In this document: positions 8,558 to 16,879 of the stretch, piece by piece
How positions within the stretch are numbered: position 1 is the first letter of the stretch
Layout: every line of letters starts with the position of its first letter
DNA from: VXPQ01 sp965248175
GTDB lineage: Bacteria > Bacteroidota > Rhodothermia > Rhodothermales > VXPQ01
Direction of reading: 5' to 3'
DNA length: 64,000 bases
NCBI GenBank assembly: GCA_965248175.1
Contig: OZ252093.1
Coordinates: 2,914,001 to 2,978,000 of the forward strand
Made by a program: the position numbers and the translations under genes
The notes under the pieces: generated by a model
Told to the model about the DNA's origin: nothing
What the model saw: only the letters and a program-made list of their open reading frames with translations
The model's database searches: none

Positions 8558-8582
8558 AAAAAAGGGCACGTATTAGGTGCCC
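8558..8582 (-). terminator. Terminator-like hairpin in the SPFH leader (possible attenuator)
   Basis: On the minus strand GGGCAC-CTAATAC-GTGCCC is followed directly by TTTTTT, a classic intrinsic terminator. It lies only about 30 nt upstream of the SPFH start codon, too close for a separate promoter between them, so the SPFH transcript probably has to read through it. Confidence 0.6.
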
Positions 8583-8695
8583 CTTTGGGGCAAGGTGGAA
8601 ATGGGAACTTCTACGGAGCACTCACACCCCGTGCATCCAGTTCCCCTCTCTCGCAGACGCTTGCTCGCCTGACAAATTCGGGATGCACTGCCCGT

Positions 8696-8724
8696 ATGCT
8701 ACGAAACAGAATCCACAATGTCAA
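8696..8724 (-). promoter_or_regulatory. Candidate promoter for the SPFH gene
   Basis: On the minus strand TTGACA, a 17-nt spacer and TAGCAT resemble a sigma-70 promoter. A transcript from here would have a leader of about 155 nt ending in the terminator-like hairpin before the SPFH gene. If the host uses the Bacteroidota-type consensus, this match is less telling. Confidence 0.35.
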
Positions 8725-8760
8725 TCTAAATCGCACTTTTTCTTTGTCCTTTTATCAATA

Positions 8761-8797
8761 AGAAGCCCCCTACCCGTTTACCGAGTAGGGGGCTTCT
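8761..8797 (-). terminator. Strong hairpin terminator after the 8812-9659 gene pair
   Basis: AGAAGCCCCCTAC pairs perfectly over 13 bp with GTAGGGGGCTTCT across an 11-nt loop. It begins 15 bp beyond the stop of the minus-strand 78-codon gene. The T-run on the minus side is weak (TTATTGAT), so it may rely on stem strength alone. Confidence 0.65.
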
Positions 8798-8811
8798 GGT
8801 TGGTTAGGCTT

Positions 8812-9048
8812 TCAGGCGCGTACGTGAAGGTACAAGGCGTTGTACAGGTAATCTCCCGATACTTCCCGTCCCTCGCCCTGTACGGCTTCCAGAAGCCGTA
8901 CAGCCTCGCCTTTCGATACACGGATACTGAACGTAATATCCTGCACCTGTACGAATACGTCCCTTACTTCGGGCTTCATAATGAGGGTATTAGTAATGTG
9001 CCTTATCCGCCGTGTTTTGGCGTGATTTATACTACGGGTTGCGTTCAT
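8812..9048 (-). CDS. Small hypothetical protein, coupled to the recombinase-like gene
   Basis: The 78-residue frame has its ATG overlapping the upstream stop (ATGA), so the two are probably translated together. The N-terminus is basic (RSINHAKTRRIRH), and the rest (VFVQVQDITFSIRVSKGEAV) looks like a small alpha-beta fold. A shorter start at the Met before KPEVRDVF gives 55 residues. I recognise no family. It is followed by a strong hairpin terminator. Confidence 0.55.
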   Translation of the reverse strand: MNATRSINHAKTRRIRHITNTLIMKPEVRDVFVQVQDITFSIRVSKGEAVRLLEAVQGEGREVSGDYLYNALYLHVRA

Positions 9049-9659
9049 TTGGTAGCCTCTGCCTTCGTAGAACGGGTTCTACGGGATTGCGGTTTCTCAT
9101 GGTATGAGATAAGGATATTCACCGCAGGTATGGCCGTACCGTCCTTCTTCTTCTTACCAGAGGCTTCCCCTGTGTTTCGGCCCCTTATCTCGAAGTTCAA
9201 AGGGTTGTCCACCTTCGAACCTTCATGCACCCCCTTTTCTTTGTTCCACTGCCCCAATAAGAACACGCGAAGGGATTGCACCTGGTTGGCAGGGATATTG
9301 TGCAGGAGCATAGAGTTGCCCGGCGTCAGTTCTTTTATGTGTTTCAGGAGGGGTTGAAATTCAGATTTGCGCCCTGCGCTTCGTTCTTTCTTCGGACCGC
9401 TTAACGCTGCCTGCCCTTCGGCAAGCGAGTACGTGAAGAATTTGAATTTGCCCGCTTTTTTAGGTATGGACATTTTGGTTGCCTCGTATTCGCGCAGGTA
9501 CGCGCCTATGGTTTCCGTCGTTGGGGAGTAGCATTCGCGCCCTTCGGCTTCGCACCATTCGGAGAAGTACTTCCAGCGTTTGCGGTATAACTCCTTTGTG
9601 GATTCCCTGGGTTTTGTGTTGTTTTGCGCCGTTTCCAGCGCAGTTTCGAAGTTTTTCAT
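9045..9659 (-). CDS. Protein resembling the core-binding arm of a tyrosine recombinase, catalytic domain absent
   Basis: The 204-residue protein starts at ATG 9659. Residues about 15-75 (STKELYRKRWKYFSEWC, ETIGAYLREYEATK) look like the SAM-like N-terminal arm of phage-type integrases. The rest (NIPANQVQSLRVFLLGQW, then a basic KKKK patch and a QSRRTRSTK tail) shows no R-H-R-Y catalytic signature, and no integrase core is found nearby. It could be a DNA-binding accessory factor, a truncated integrase that kept a functional frame, or an unrelated protein. It lies in the AT-richer patch near the ISs and is coupled to a 78-codon gene downstream. Confidence 0.5.
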   Translation of the reverse strand: MKNFETALETAQNNTKPRESTKELYRKRWKYFSEWCEAEGRECYSPTTETIGAYLREYEATKMSIPKKAGKFKFFTYSLAEGQAALSGPKKERSAGRKSEFQPLLKHIKELTPGNSMLLHNIPANQVQSLRVFLLGQWNKEKGVHEGSKVDNPLNFEIRGRNTGEASGKKKKDGTAIPAVNILISYHEKPQSRRTRSTKAEATK

Positions 9660-9788
9660 AATCGTTATATTAAGTTTTGATGAATACGGCTGATTTTTCC
9701 CGCATTCCAATAATTTCAAGCATTATTACCTAAATCTGGCGTATGCTGCTTTGTTTTGCCCTAAAGGTTCCATTACCGTCATTTCCCG

Positions 9789-11726
9789 TTATGCCTCAGG
9801 GATACTCTTACCGAAAACTCGCAACCCGAAAAACAGCGCCCCACCCCCTATCGCCATGCCGATCCACCAGGGGAACCCGAATCCGACCGGCAGGGTGCCG
9901 AGCAGCATGGCGACAACCCCGACAAACAATGCGTACGGAAGTTGGGTGCGTACGTGATCTATGTGATCGCACCCGGACGCCATGGATGAGAGGATCGTCG
10001 TATCCGATATCGGAGAACAATGGTCTCCGCAGACCGCTCCGGTAAGTACGCAGGCCACAGAAGAATAAATAATGTGGTGATGCGCACCGCCGGTCAGGCC
10101 GTTGATTTCAAGAATGGCCCATACAAGCGGAATCACGAGCGGCATGAGAATACCCATCGCACCCCAGCTCGACCCGGTGGCAAAGGCGGTCACTGCCGCA
10201 AGAACGAAGATCAGCACAGGCACAATGGCCGGCGGAAGCGATTCGCCCAGTATGGAAATAAGGTAATCAGCCGTATGGATTACGGTGGTAATCTCCGAGA
10301 GCGCCCAGGCCAATACCAGAATAATACATGCCAGCAACATCGTCTTGACGCCGGCGAACCATGCATTGACGGTCTCGCTCAGTGACAGCGTGCGACGGCC
10401 GAGCGACAATACCACTGCCGTAATGACGCCGAGCAACGACCCCCACATCAGGGCACTGTACGAATCTGCTGACCCGATGATATCCTGTAAGGTATCGCCT
10501 TCCCCGGTTGCATAGAGCCCTCCCAGTACCGATACGACCAGCACGACTACCGGCAGCACAGCGTCCATGGCATGGTATTTCACACCGGTCTTGGCTGCCA
10601 TGCCTGCAGGACCCTCCTCTTCCTGACCAATCACGGCGTCCGGTGAAAATACCTGCCCGGTAAGACGAGCTCTTTCTTCCGCGCGGTACATCGGACCAAA
10701 ATCCCGGGCGGATGCGGCTACGCAGAACACGAAGAAAATGGCAAGGATCGGATAAAAGCTATACGGGATCGATTGCAAAAATATCGAATAGGCCGACTCG
10801 CTGAAGCCTTCCAGATTCTCCACAGCAACGCCGATCAGACCGACCTCGTAGCCGATCCATGTCGTAACAAGCGCAAGACAGGCAACGGGCGCTGCCGTGG
10901 AATCCACGATATACGCCAGCTTCTCGCGTGAGACGTTAAACCGGTCCGTCACCGAACGCATCGTGTTGCCGACCACGAGCGTATTGGCGTAATCGTCGAA
11001 AAAGACAAGCAGACCCAATACCCCCGTAGCTACCTGCGCCTTGCGCGGCGAGCGGGTCCGGCGGACAATACGTTCGACGATGTCCTGCATCCCTCCGTTG
11101 CGCGAAATGATGCCCACCATGCCCCCGATCATGAGCGAAAAAAGGATGATAGCGCCGTGGCCGGGGTCGACCAGCGCAGCGAGCACATACACTTGAAACG
11201 TATCGAGGAGACCCAGCCACAATGCGGTCAACCCCATTCCCTGCGCAACCCATGCACCCACCAGAATCCCCAGAAACAGGGCGGGAATGACCTGCCGCAG
11301 CATCAGTGCGGCGGCAATGGCTATGAGGGGGGGGATAATAGAAAGCCATCCGGGAATGACGTGCATCCCGGCCTGCGCGACCACCTGCTCATTGCGCAGC
11401 AATTCGACCGACACGGAGCCTGTTGATGCAACTTCCGCATCGCGCAAATATAACTGCCCGTCCGGCGAAGCTTCCAATGATCGGGGCGCTTCTTCCCCAA
11501 TCCGTACTTTGAACACGGCCGCTGAATCGGCATCCGCCCGAACACCTTCCACACGCACGTCGAAGGCCTTGCCGCGAAGCATCAGGGATGGCGCATCCAG
11601 AGAATATGTTTGCGCCTGTACGCTGCCGGCCCAGCAGAACGCCGCCACGCAGACCCATCCCCTTACGCAGAAGATGTGCCGCAGCAACCCGGAAAAACAG
11701 CTTCCCCTGTGTCGCTTATTACCCAC
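9789..11726 (-). CDS. nhaC: NhaC-family Na+/H+ antiporter with an N-terminal extracytoplasmic domain
   Basis: The GTG at 11726 gives 645 residues: a signal-like leader (WVCVAAFCWAGSVQA), a beta-rich domain of about 85 residues (SLDAPSLMLRGKAFDVRVEG), then a multi-spanning membrane domain with NhaC-type motifs (FFDDYANTLVVGNTMR, GSSWGAMGILMPLVIPL, CGDHCSPISDTTILSS). The antiporter exchanges sodium and protons at the inner membrane for pH and salt balance. The start overlaps the stop of the AGCS gene by 8 bases, so both are in one transcript; an upstream ATG at 11780 would put too many residues before the leader. The extra domain ahead of the first helix is unusual for NhaC. Confidence 0.88.
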   Translation of the reverse strand: MGNKRHRGSCFSGLLRHIFCVRGWVCVAAFCWAGSVQAQTYSLDAPSLMLRGKAFDVRVEGVRADADSAAVFKVRIGEEAPRSLEASPDGQLYLRDAEVASTGSVSVELLRNEQVVAQAGMHVIPGWLSIIPPLIAIAAALMLRQVIPALFLGILVGAWVAQGMGLTALWLGLLDTFQVYVLAALVDPGHGAIILFSLMIGGMVGIISRNGGMQDIVERIVRRTRSPRKAQVATGVLGLLVFFDDYANTLVVGNTMRSVTDRFNVSREKLAYIVDSTAAPVACLALVTTWIGYEVGLIGVAVENLEGFSESAYSIFLQSIPYSFYPILAIFFVFCVAASARDFGPMYRAEERARLTGQVFSPDAVIGQEEEGPAGMAAKTGVKYHAMDAVLPVVVLVVSVLGGLYATGEGDTLQDIIGSADSYSALMWGSLLGVITAVVLSLGRRTLSLSETVNAWFAGVKTMLLACIILVLAWALSEITTVIHTADYLISILGESLPPAIVPVLIFVLAAVTAFATGSSWGAMGILMPLVIPLVWAILEINGLTGGAHHHIIYSSVACVLTGAVCGDHCSPISDTTILSSMASGCDHIDHVRTQLPYALFVGVVAMLLGTLPVGFGFPWWIGMAIGGGALFFGLRVFGKSIPEA

Positions 11727-13479
11727 GGGACTGCCGTTTCTTGCTCCGTTTCTCTTCGATGCTGCGCTTGTGCACCTCATAATTCTCGATCCAGGGTTGG
11801 CGCTTGAAATACCCGATCGTCATTTCGCGAACCTTGCCCGAAAGGAAAATCATTGCCAGCAGGTTCGGCAGAATCACGATACCAAGGAAGACATCGCCGA
11901 GTGTCCAGACCGTCGTCAGAGCCAGCGTAGCGCCCACAAAGTGCATCACCACAAAGGCCGCCTTGTACGGAAGTACTCCCTTTTGGCCAAACAGATAATA
12001 GGCGCAACGGTCGCCGTAATAGCTCCAGGCAATGGCGGTCGAAATAGCGAAAAGCAGCACGCTTAGAATAACGATGTACCCCCCCCAATTCCCCAGCGGA
12101 GCCAACCCCCGCTGAAAGCCGAGTTGCGTCATCGGCGCACCGTTCTCGACGGCATTTCCGTAGAGCACCGCATAAACATCCCCCCCATTACCGATGGCGT
12201 GTTGACTGGCAGGCACAAGGGTCCCGGTAAAAGGCTCGGTATGCTCCGCATCCACAAACAAGCGCTCGACGACCACATCGTGCCAGGCAGGTTGCGCCAT
12301 GCCCGGACCAATTAGCGGCATCCCGTCAATAATCCGGATTTCCTCCGGAAGATCGGCAGCGGCAAAGGCGCCTGCCTCATCCTGCTGTATATAGCCTATA
12401 TCGCCCGACGCCAGGTCCAATTCCGTAGGCACTTGGTCATTCCATACGCCGGTTATCAGGATGACAAGCGCCGTCATCGTACAAATGACGATGGTGTCGA
12501 TGAATGGTTCGAGCAAGGCCACGACACCCTCCGAGACGGGTTCGTCGGTCCTGGCCGCAGAGTGTGCAATGGGTGCAGAGCCCTGTCCGGCTTCGTTCGA
12601 AAACAGCCCGCGACGAACGCCCCACATGAGCGTAAGGAGGAATGCCCCCGTGCCCACTCCGGCTATCCCGGCGCTCGGATTGAACGCCTCCCTGAAAATG
12701 AGCCCCAGTGCACCGGGAAGCTGGTCTATGTTGATCAGAATGATCAGGAGAGCGCCCAGCACATACATGGCGGCCATGGAAGGCGCAAGGATCCCGGTCA
12801 CCCGACCGATACGGCTAATGCCTCCGAGAATGACCATACCTATGATGGCCGCAGTCACGATGCCTGTAATCCAGGCGGCAACGCCAAACTCGGAAGCCAC
12901 CACATCGGCCACGGTATTGGCCTGTACTGCGTTGCCGGTTAAGAAAGCGGTGATGCCAAGAAGCACGGCGAAAAATCCGGCAAGCGGCTTCCACTTCTTT
13001 CCCATTCCTCGTTCGATATAATACATCGGACCTCCCGCCACCGTACCCTGCTGGCGGGAAGCATCATCCGGGGGCACTATGTCCCGGTGATGCTGCGCGA
13101 GCGTAACCTCCGTGTACTTGGTCGCCATGCCGAGAAACGCAGTGACCCACATCCAGAAAATCGCCCCGGGACCGCCCCAGTGAATAGCGATGGCGACGCC
13201 GGCGATATTTCCAATGCCTACCGTAGCCGAAAGGGCCGTGGTAAGCGCCTGAAAGTGGGACACGTCCCCGGGCTCGTTGGGATCGTCGTACTTACCCGAT
13301 GTTACGGCAAACCCGTGCCGGAGACGGCGAAGCTGAATGAACTGCAACCGAAGCGTCAGATATACACCGGTGCCCAGAAGCAGGATAATGACGAGGGGAA
13401 TCGTCTCACCGCCGACAGAGGGACCGAATGACCATACCCCATGCTCCAGTCCGTCAACGATTCGTTCAAAAAGATTCAT
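11719..13479 (-). CDS. Alanine/glycine:cation symporter (AGCS family)
   Basis: The 586-residue inner-membrane protein has AGCS hallmarks: ALSATVGIGNIAGVAIAI followed by HWGGPGAIFWMW, GGPMYYIERG, and RRGLFSNEAGQGSAPIAHS. It should import alanine or glycine with sodium. It is longer than the usual 450-480 residues because about 110 residues (DLASGDIGYIQQDEAG... to ...ENGAPMTQLGFQRG) are inserted between two membrane helices, probably facing outward. It heads a two-gene unit with the NhaC antiporter, which would share the sodium gradient. ATG 13479 is preferred to the TTG six bases upstream. Confidence 0.92.
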   Translation of the reverse strand: MNLFERIVDGLEHGVWSFGPSVGGETIPLVIILLLGTGVYLTLRLQFIQLRRLRHGFAVTSGKYDDPNEPGDVSHFQALTTALSATVGIGNIAGVAIAIHWGGPGAIFWMWVTAFLGMATKYTEVTLAQHHRDIVPPDDASRQQGTVAGGPMYYIERGMGKKWKPLAGFFAVLLGITAFLTGNAVQANTVADVVASEFGVAAWITGIVTAAIIGMVILGGISRIGRVTGILAPSMAAMYVLGALLIILINIDQLPGALGLIFREAFNPSAGIAGVGTGAFLLTLMWGVRRGLFSNEAGQGSAPIAHSAARTDEPVSEGVVALLEPFIDTIVICTMTALVILITGVWNDQVPTELDLASGDIGYIQQDEAGAFAAADLPEEIRIIDGMPLIGPGMAQPAWHDVVVERLFVDAEHTEPFTGTLVPASQHAIGNGGDVYAVLYGNAVENGAPMTQLGFQRGLAPLGNWGGYIVILSVLLFAISTAIAWSYYGDRCAYYLFGQKGVLPYKAAFVVMHFVGATLALTTVWTLGDVFLGIVILPNLLAMIFLSGKVREMTIGYFKRQPWIENYEVHKRSIEEKRSKKRQSRG

Positions 13480-13610
13480 AATCAAGCCCGCATAAAGGAT
13501 AGGTAAACGAATGTCCTCTTCTTCACACCTTCATATGCAATTCTGAACATAACGGCCTACGCATCATGCATGATCCGGAACAAGCATTTCGCAACAGGAG
13601 CGCACATAAT

Positions 13611-14294
13611 CTACAGGGTTTCGGAGGCTACATCCACAATGTGTCTCCCCATAAAGCCCAGTGTACGGGCAGGAAATTGCTTGACCAGGCGATAATTGTG
13701 CGTAGCTATGAGCACCGTCATGCCCTGCCGGTGAAGCCCGGCAATTAATTTCAGGATCTCGTCGGCGACGTTCGGGTCCAGATTCCCGGTGGGTTCGTCG
13801 GCCAGCAACATCAGCGGCTCGTTCACGATGGCCCGGGCGATCGAAACGCGCTGCTGTTCTCCTCCGGATAACTCGTGGGGAAAGTGCTTCTTCTTGTGAC
13901 TCAACCCCACCTGCGAAAGCACCTCCATAACGCGATCCTTGACGACTTTGCCCCGCTTGCCAATGACATACATGGCAAACGCAACATTCTCATACACCGT
14001 ACGATCGGAAAGCAACTGGAAATCCTGAAACACAACGCCCAGCGAGCGCCGCAAATACGGAATTTCCGCATGGCGTATCCGATCCGTCCGATACTTGCCT
14101 ATCTGCGCCACGCCAGCATCCGGAAACACATCCATGTACAACATCCGCAGCAGGGTCGTTTTTCCGCTTCCGGTGGGGCCGACCAGGTACGCCATTTCTC
14201 CCTGCTGGATCGTCAGGTCAAGGTGTTCGACCACGATACGGCGATGGCCGTCGGGCAAAACGTAAGAGAGCGATATGTCGGAAAGATGGATCAT
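13611..14294 (-). CDS. ftsE: FtsE-like ABC transporter ATPase
   Basis: The 227-residue ATPase shows Walker A (GPTGSGKTT), the Q-loop (VVFQDFQLL), the signature LSGGEQQR, Walker B (LMLLADEPTGNLD) and the H-loop (IATHNYRLV). The NLDP segment and YENVAFAMYVIG fit FtsE, the partner of FtsX that activates cell-wall hydrolases at the septum. Its start ATGA overlaps the pdxA stop. No ftsX follows; the next gene downstream is a transporter reading in the same direction after a 130-bp gap, so FtsX must be encoded elsewhere. A LolD-type ATPase is the main alternative. Confidence 0.85.
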   Translation of the reverse strand: MIHLSDISLSYVLPDGHRRIVVEHLDLTIQQGEMAYLVGPTGSGKTTLLRMLYMDVFPDAGVAQIGKYRTDRIRHAEIPYLRRSLGVVFQDFQLLSDRTVYENVAFAMYVIGKRGKVVKDRVMEVLSQVGLSHKKKHFPHELSGGEQQRVSIARAIVNEPLMLLADEPTGNLDPNVADEILKLIAGLHRQGMTVLIATHNYRLVKQFPARTLGFMGRHIVDVASETL

Positions 14295-15359
14295 GTGCGG
14301 TTCCTGCACCGCACTATATCGACGGCCAGACTAATGGCGCTCAGCATGCTCTCTGAACGCGCCCTTCCTTGACCCGCAATATCGAATGCGGTTCCGTGAT
14401 CCGGGGATGTCCGCACGATCGGCAGGCCTGCGGTGTAATTGACGCCGTGCTCGAAAGCAAGCGTTTTGAAAGGCGCCAGGCCCTGATCATGGTACATGGC
14501 AAGCACGGCATCGTATCGGCGCCAGGCGCCTGCCCCAAAGAAGCCGTCCGCAGGATACGGCCCGGATGCAAGCAGCCCGCCAGCCTGCGCCTCATGGATA
14601 GCGGGGCCGATCACCTCGGTTTCTTCCCGGCCGAGCACGCCTCCCTCCCCGGCATGGGGATTGAGCCCCAGTACGGCGATTTCCGGGCGCCGTATGCCGA
14701 AATCGGCACGAAGTGCGGCATGCACCACCCGGATACCTGCAAGCACGGCTTCGCGCGTGACGGCATGCGGCACATCCCGCAGAGGCGTATGCGCGGTCAC
14801 AAGACCAACCCGCAATCCCTCCGCAATCATCATCATCGCGTACCGGCTGCAACCGGCAAGCCCGGCAATAAATTCCGTATGGCCCGGATGCATGTACCCG
14901 GCCATCGAAATGGCCTCCTTGTGAACAGGTGCTGTCACCACAGCATCCACTTCTCCCGCAATACACATTGCTACGGCACGTTCAACCGATCGCATAGCCA
15001 GAGCGCCCGCTTCTGCGGCTACCTTGCCGAACACCGGCTCGAATGGTTCGTCCGGCGCTACATCGAGAACGAACAGCCCCTCCGGCGGAATCCGGTCCGG
15101 CATGGAAGCAACGATCTGCATGTCCGGCAAGCCGCTTTCCATGTGTGCAGCATGGGCACGGAGTACCTGTGCGGATCCCACGACAACCGGCTGCGCCATC
15201 CGCAACCTGTGCACCTCACGCACGCTTTTGAGTACGACTTCCGGGCCTATGCCATTGGGATCGCCCAGCGTGACGGCTACGCGAGGCCGTTTCAAACGGT
15301 CACCCGTTCGAGCGGTATCGTCCGGCGGCCCCTGGTCCGGTTCAGCATCAGCGCCCATG
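14291..15359 (-). CDS. pdxA: 4-hydroxythreonine-4-phosphate dehydrogenase
   Basis: The 355-residue enzyme of pyridoxal phosphate synthesis has LGDPNGIGPEVVLK near its start and the metal-binding His motifs MHPGHTEFI, YHDQGLAPFK and SPDHGTAFDIAG. It oxidises 4-phosphohydroxy-L-threonine with NAD. The first 30 residues are acidic and not conserved. The start codon follows the pepA stop directly, and the stop overlaps ftsE, so it is mid-operon. Confidence 0.95.
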
Positions 15360-16871
15360 TCATGCGGAATCGTATGCGTGCAGAAATTCGACCAGCAAGC
15401 GAACACCGAAACCGGTGCCTCCCTTGGGGCGCCACGGCAGTACATGCTTCAGAAACGATGGACCAGCCAGATCGATATGGATCCACGGGTAATTCGTGAA
15501 ATGCTCCAGAAACTTGGCCGCCGTAATAGAGCCGGCTTCCCGCCTGTTGCTGATGTTTTGTATGTCCGCCACCTCACTCTTGATCATCTCGCCATAATGT
15601 GCATACATGGGCATGCGATGCACCAGATCGCCGGTGCGCCGACCCGCCTCTTCCATAGCATGAAGCCTGGCTTCCGAACCCGGCCGATCGTTCGTCATGA
15701 CAGCGGCCACCTCGGATCCGAGCGCAACCACCTGGGCGCCGGTCAGCGTAGACAATTCGATGACGAGCGATGGATTGTACACGGATGCATGGGAAAGCGC
15801 ATCGGCAAGAATCATGCGCCCCTCGGCGTCGGTATTCAGCACCTCGACCGTCTTGCCGGAATGCATCCGAACGACATCCCCCGGCACGTACGCATCTTCC
15901 CCGGGACGGTTGTCGGTGGCGGGTACCAGACCGACGACATGCCGGGGGAGGTTCAGACGGGCCAGTGCACCCATCGCGCCCACCACCGCCGCCGCACCTG
16001 CCATATCGGCCTTCATGTGATCCATCGAATTCTCGGTGGGCTTGAGTGAAAGCCCTCCCGTATCGAACATGACCCCCTTACCCACCAGCACAACAGGAGG
16101 CTCGCCCGTCGCATGGTCCGGCTTCCAGGTCATGATGGTGAACGTCGGCGGCTCCTGGCTCCCCCGGTTAACAGCCAGCAAGCCCCCCATACCTTCTTTC
16201 TCGATACGAGCCTTGTCCCAAACCTCTGTGGAAAAACCGTGCTCTTTACCCAGGTCCGCTATCATACCGGAAAAGGCCGTCGCCGACTTCTCGTCCGGTG
16301 AAATGTTCACCAGATCGCGGGCCGTCGCTACCGCTTCCGCAAGAATGCACCCGCGTTCAGCGCCCCGGGCCGCCGCCTCCGTATCCATGCCGTTGGCATG
16401 CACAACGATTCGCTCCAGCGCCGCAACCTCCTTCTTCCCGGGAGCGGACTTGTACCGGGCAAAGCGATAGGCGGACAGCATATACCCTTCCACCATTGCC
16501 TGTGCAGCACAGGCAGCATCCTCCACCCCGGCTACGGGCAGTACAAGGCCCACTGTGACCGCACCGCACTTCGCTGAGAGGCTCTCCCCGGCCGCCGCTG
16601 CACCGCGTAGTTGCTCCGACCCCACCTTGCCGGATGGCCCCAGGCCGACCAGGGCCAACCGCTTTGCCCGTGCAGATTGTGCGTACAGCAGCACGGCGGC
16701 GTCTGCCGACCCATCGAAATCCTGCGCCGCGGAGCGCACCGAATCGCCCCATTCCGAAGCCAATTCCTCGAGACGAGCGGCGGCGCGGTCCTCGCACACC
16801 GGCACAATCAGTACATCGACATCCATGTCTGCAAGCGGAGTTGCCGTGACCGAAACATCTACAGAAAACAT
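15360..16871 (-). CDS. pepA: Leucyl aminopeptidase (M17)
   Basis: The 503-residue cytosolic di-metal aminopeptidase has a variable N-terminal domain (to about residue 170) and the M17 catalytic domain with VGKGVMFDTGGLSLK, KADMAGAAAVVGAM and NTDAEGRMILADAL, which supply the metal-binding Lys, Asp and Glu and the catalytic Arg. It removes N-terminal residues from peptides. Eight bases separate it from nrnA upstream, and it abuts pdxA downstream. Length and motifs are typical. Confidence 0.96.
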   Translation of the reverse strand: MFSVDVSVTATPLADMDVDVLIVPVCEDRAAARLEELASEWGDSVRSAAQDFDGSADAAVLLYAQSARAKRLALVGLGPSGKVGSEQLRGAAAAGESLSAKCGAVTVGLVLPVAGVEDAACAAQAMVEGYMLSAYRFARYKSAPGKKEVAALERIVVHANGMDTEAAARGAERGCILAEAVATARDLVNISPDEKSATAFSGMIADLGKEHGFSTEVWDKARIEKEGMGGLLAVNRGSQEPPTFTIMTWKPDHATGEPPVVLVGKGVMFDTGGLSLKPTENSMDHMKADMAGAAAVVGAMGALARLNLPRHVVGLVPATDNRPGEDAYVPGDVVRMHSGKTVEVLNTDAEGRMILADALSHASVYNPSLVIELSTLTGAQVVALGSEVAAVMTNDRPGSEARLHAMEEAGRRTGDLVHRMPMYAHYGEMIKSEVADIQNISNRREAGSITAAKFLEHFTNYPWIHIDLAGPSFLKHVLPWRPKGGTGFGVRLLVEFLHAYDSA

Positions 16872-16879
16872 AATCCCGA

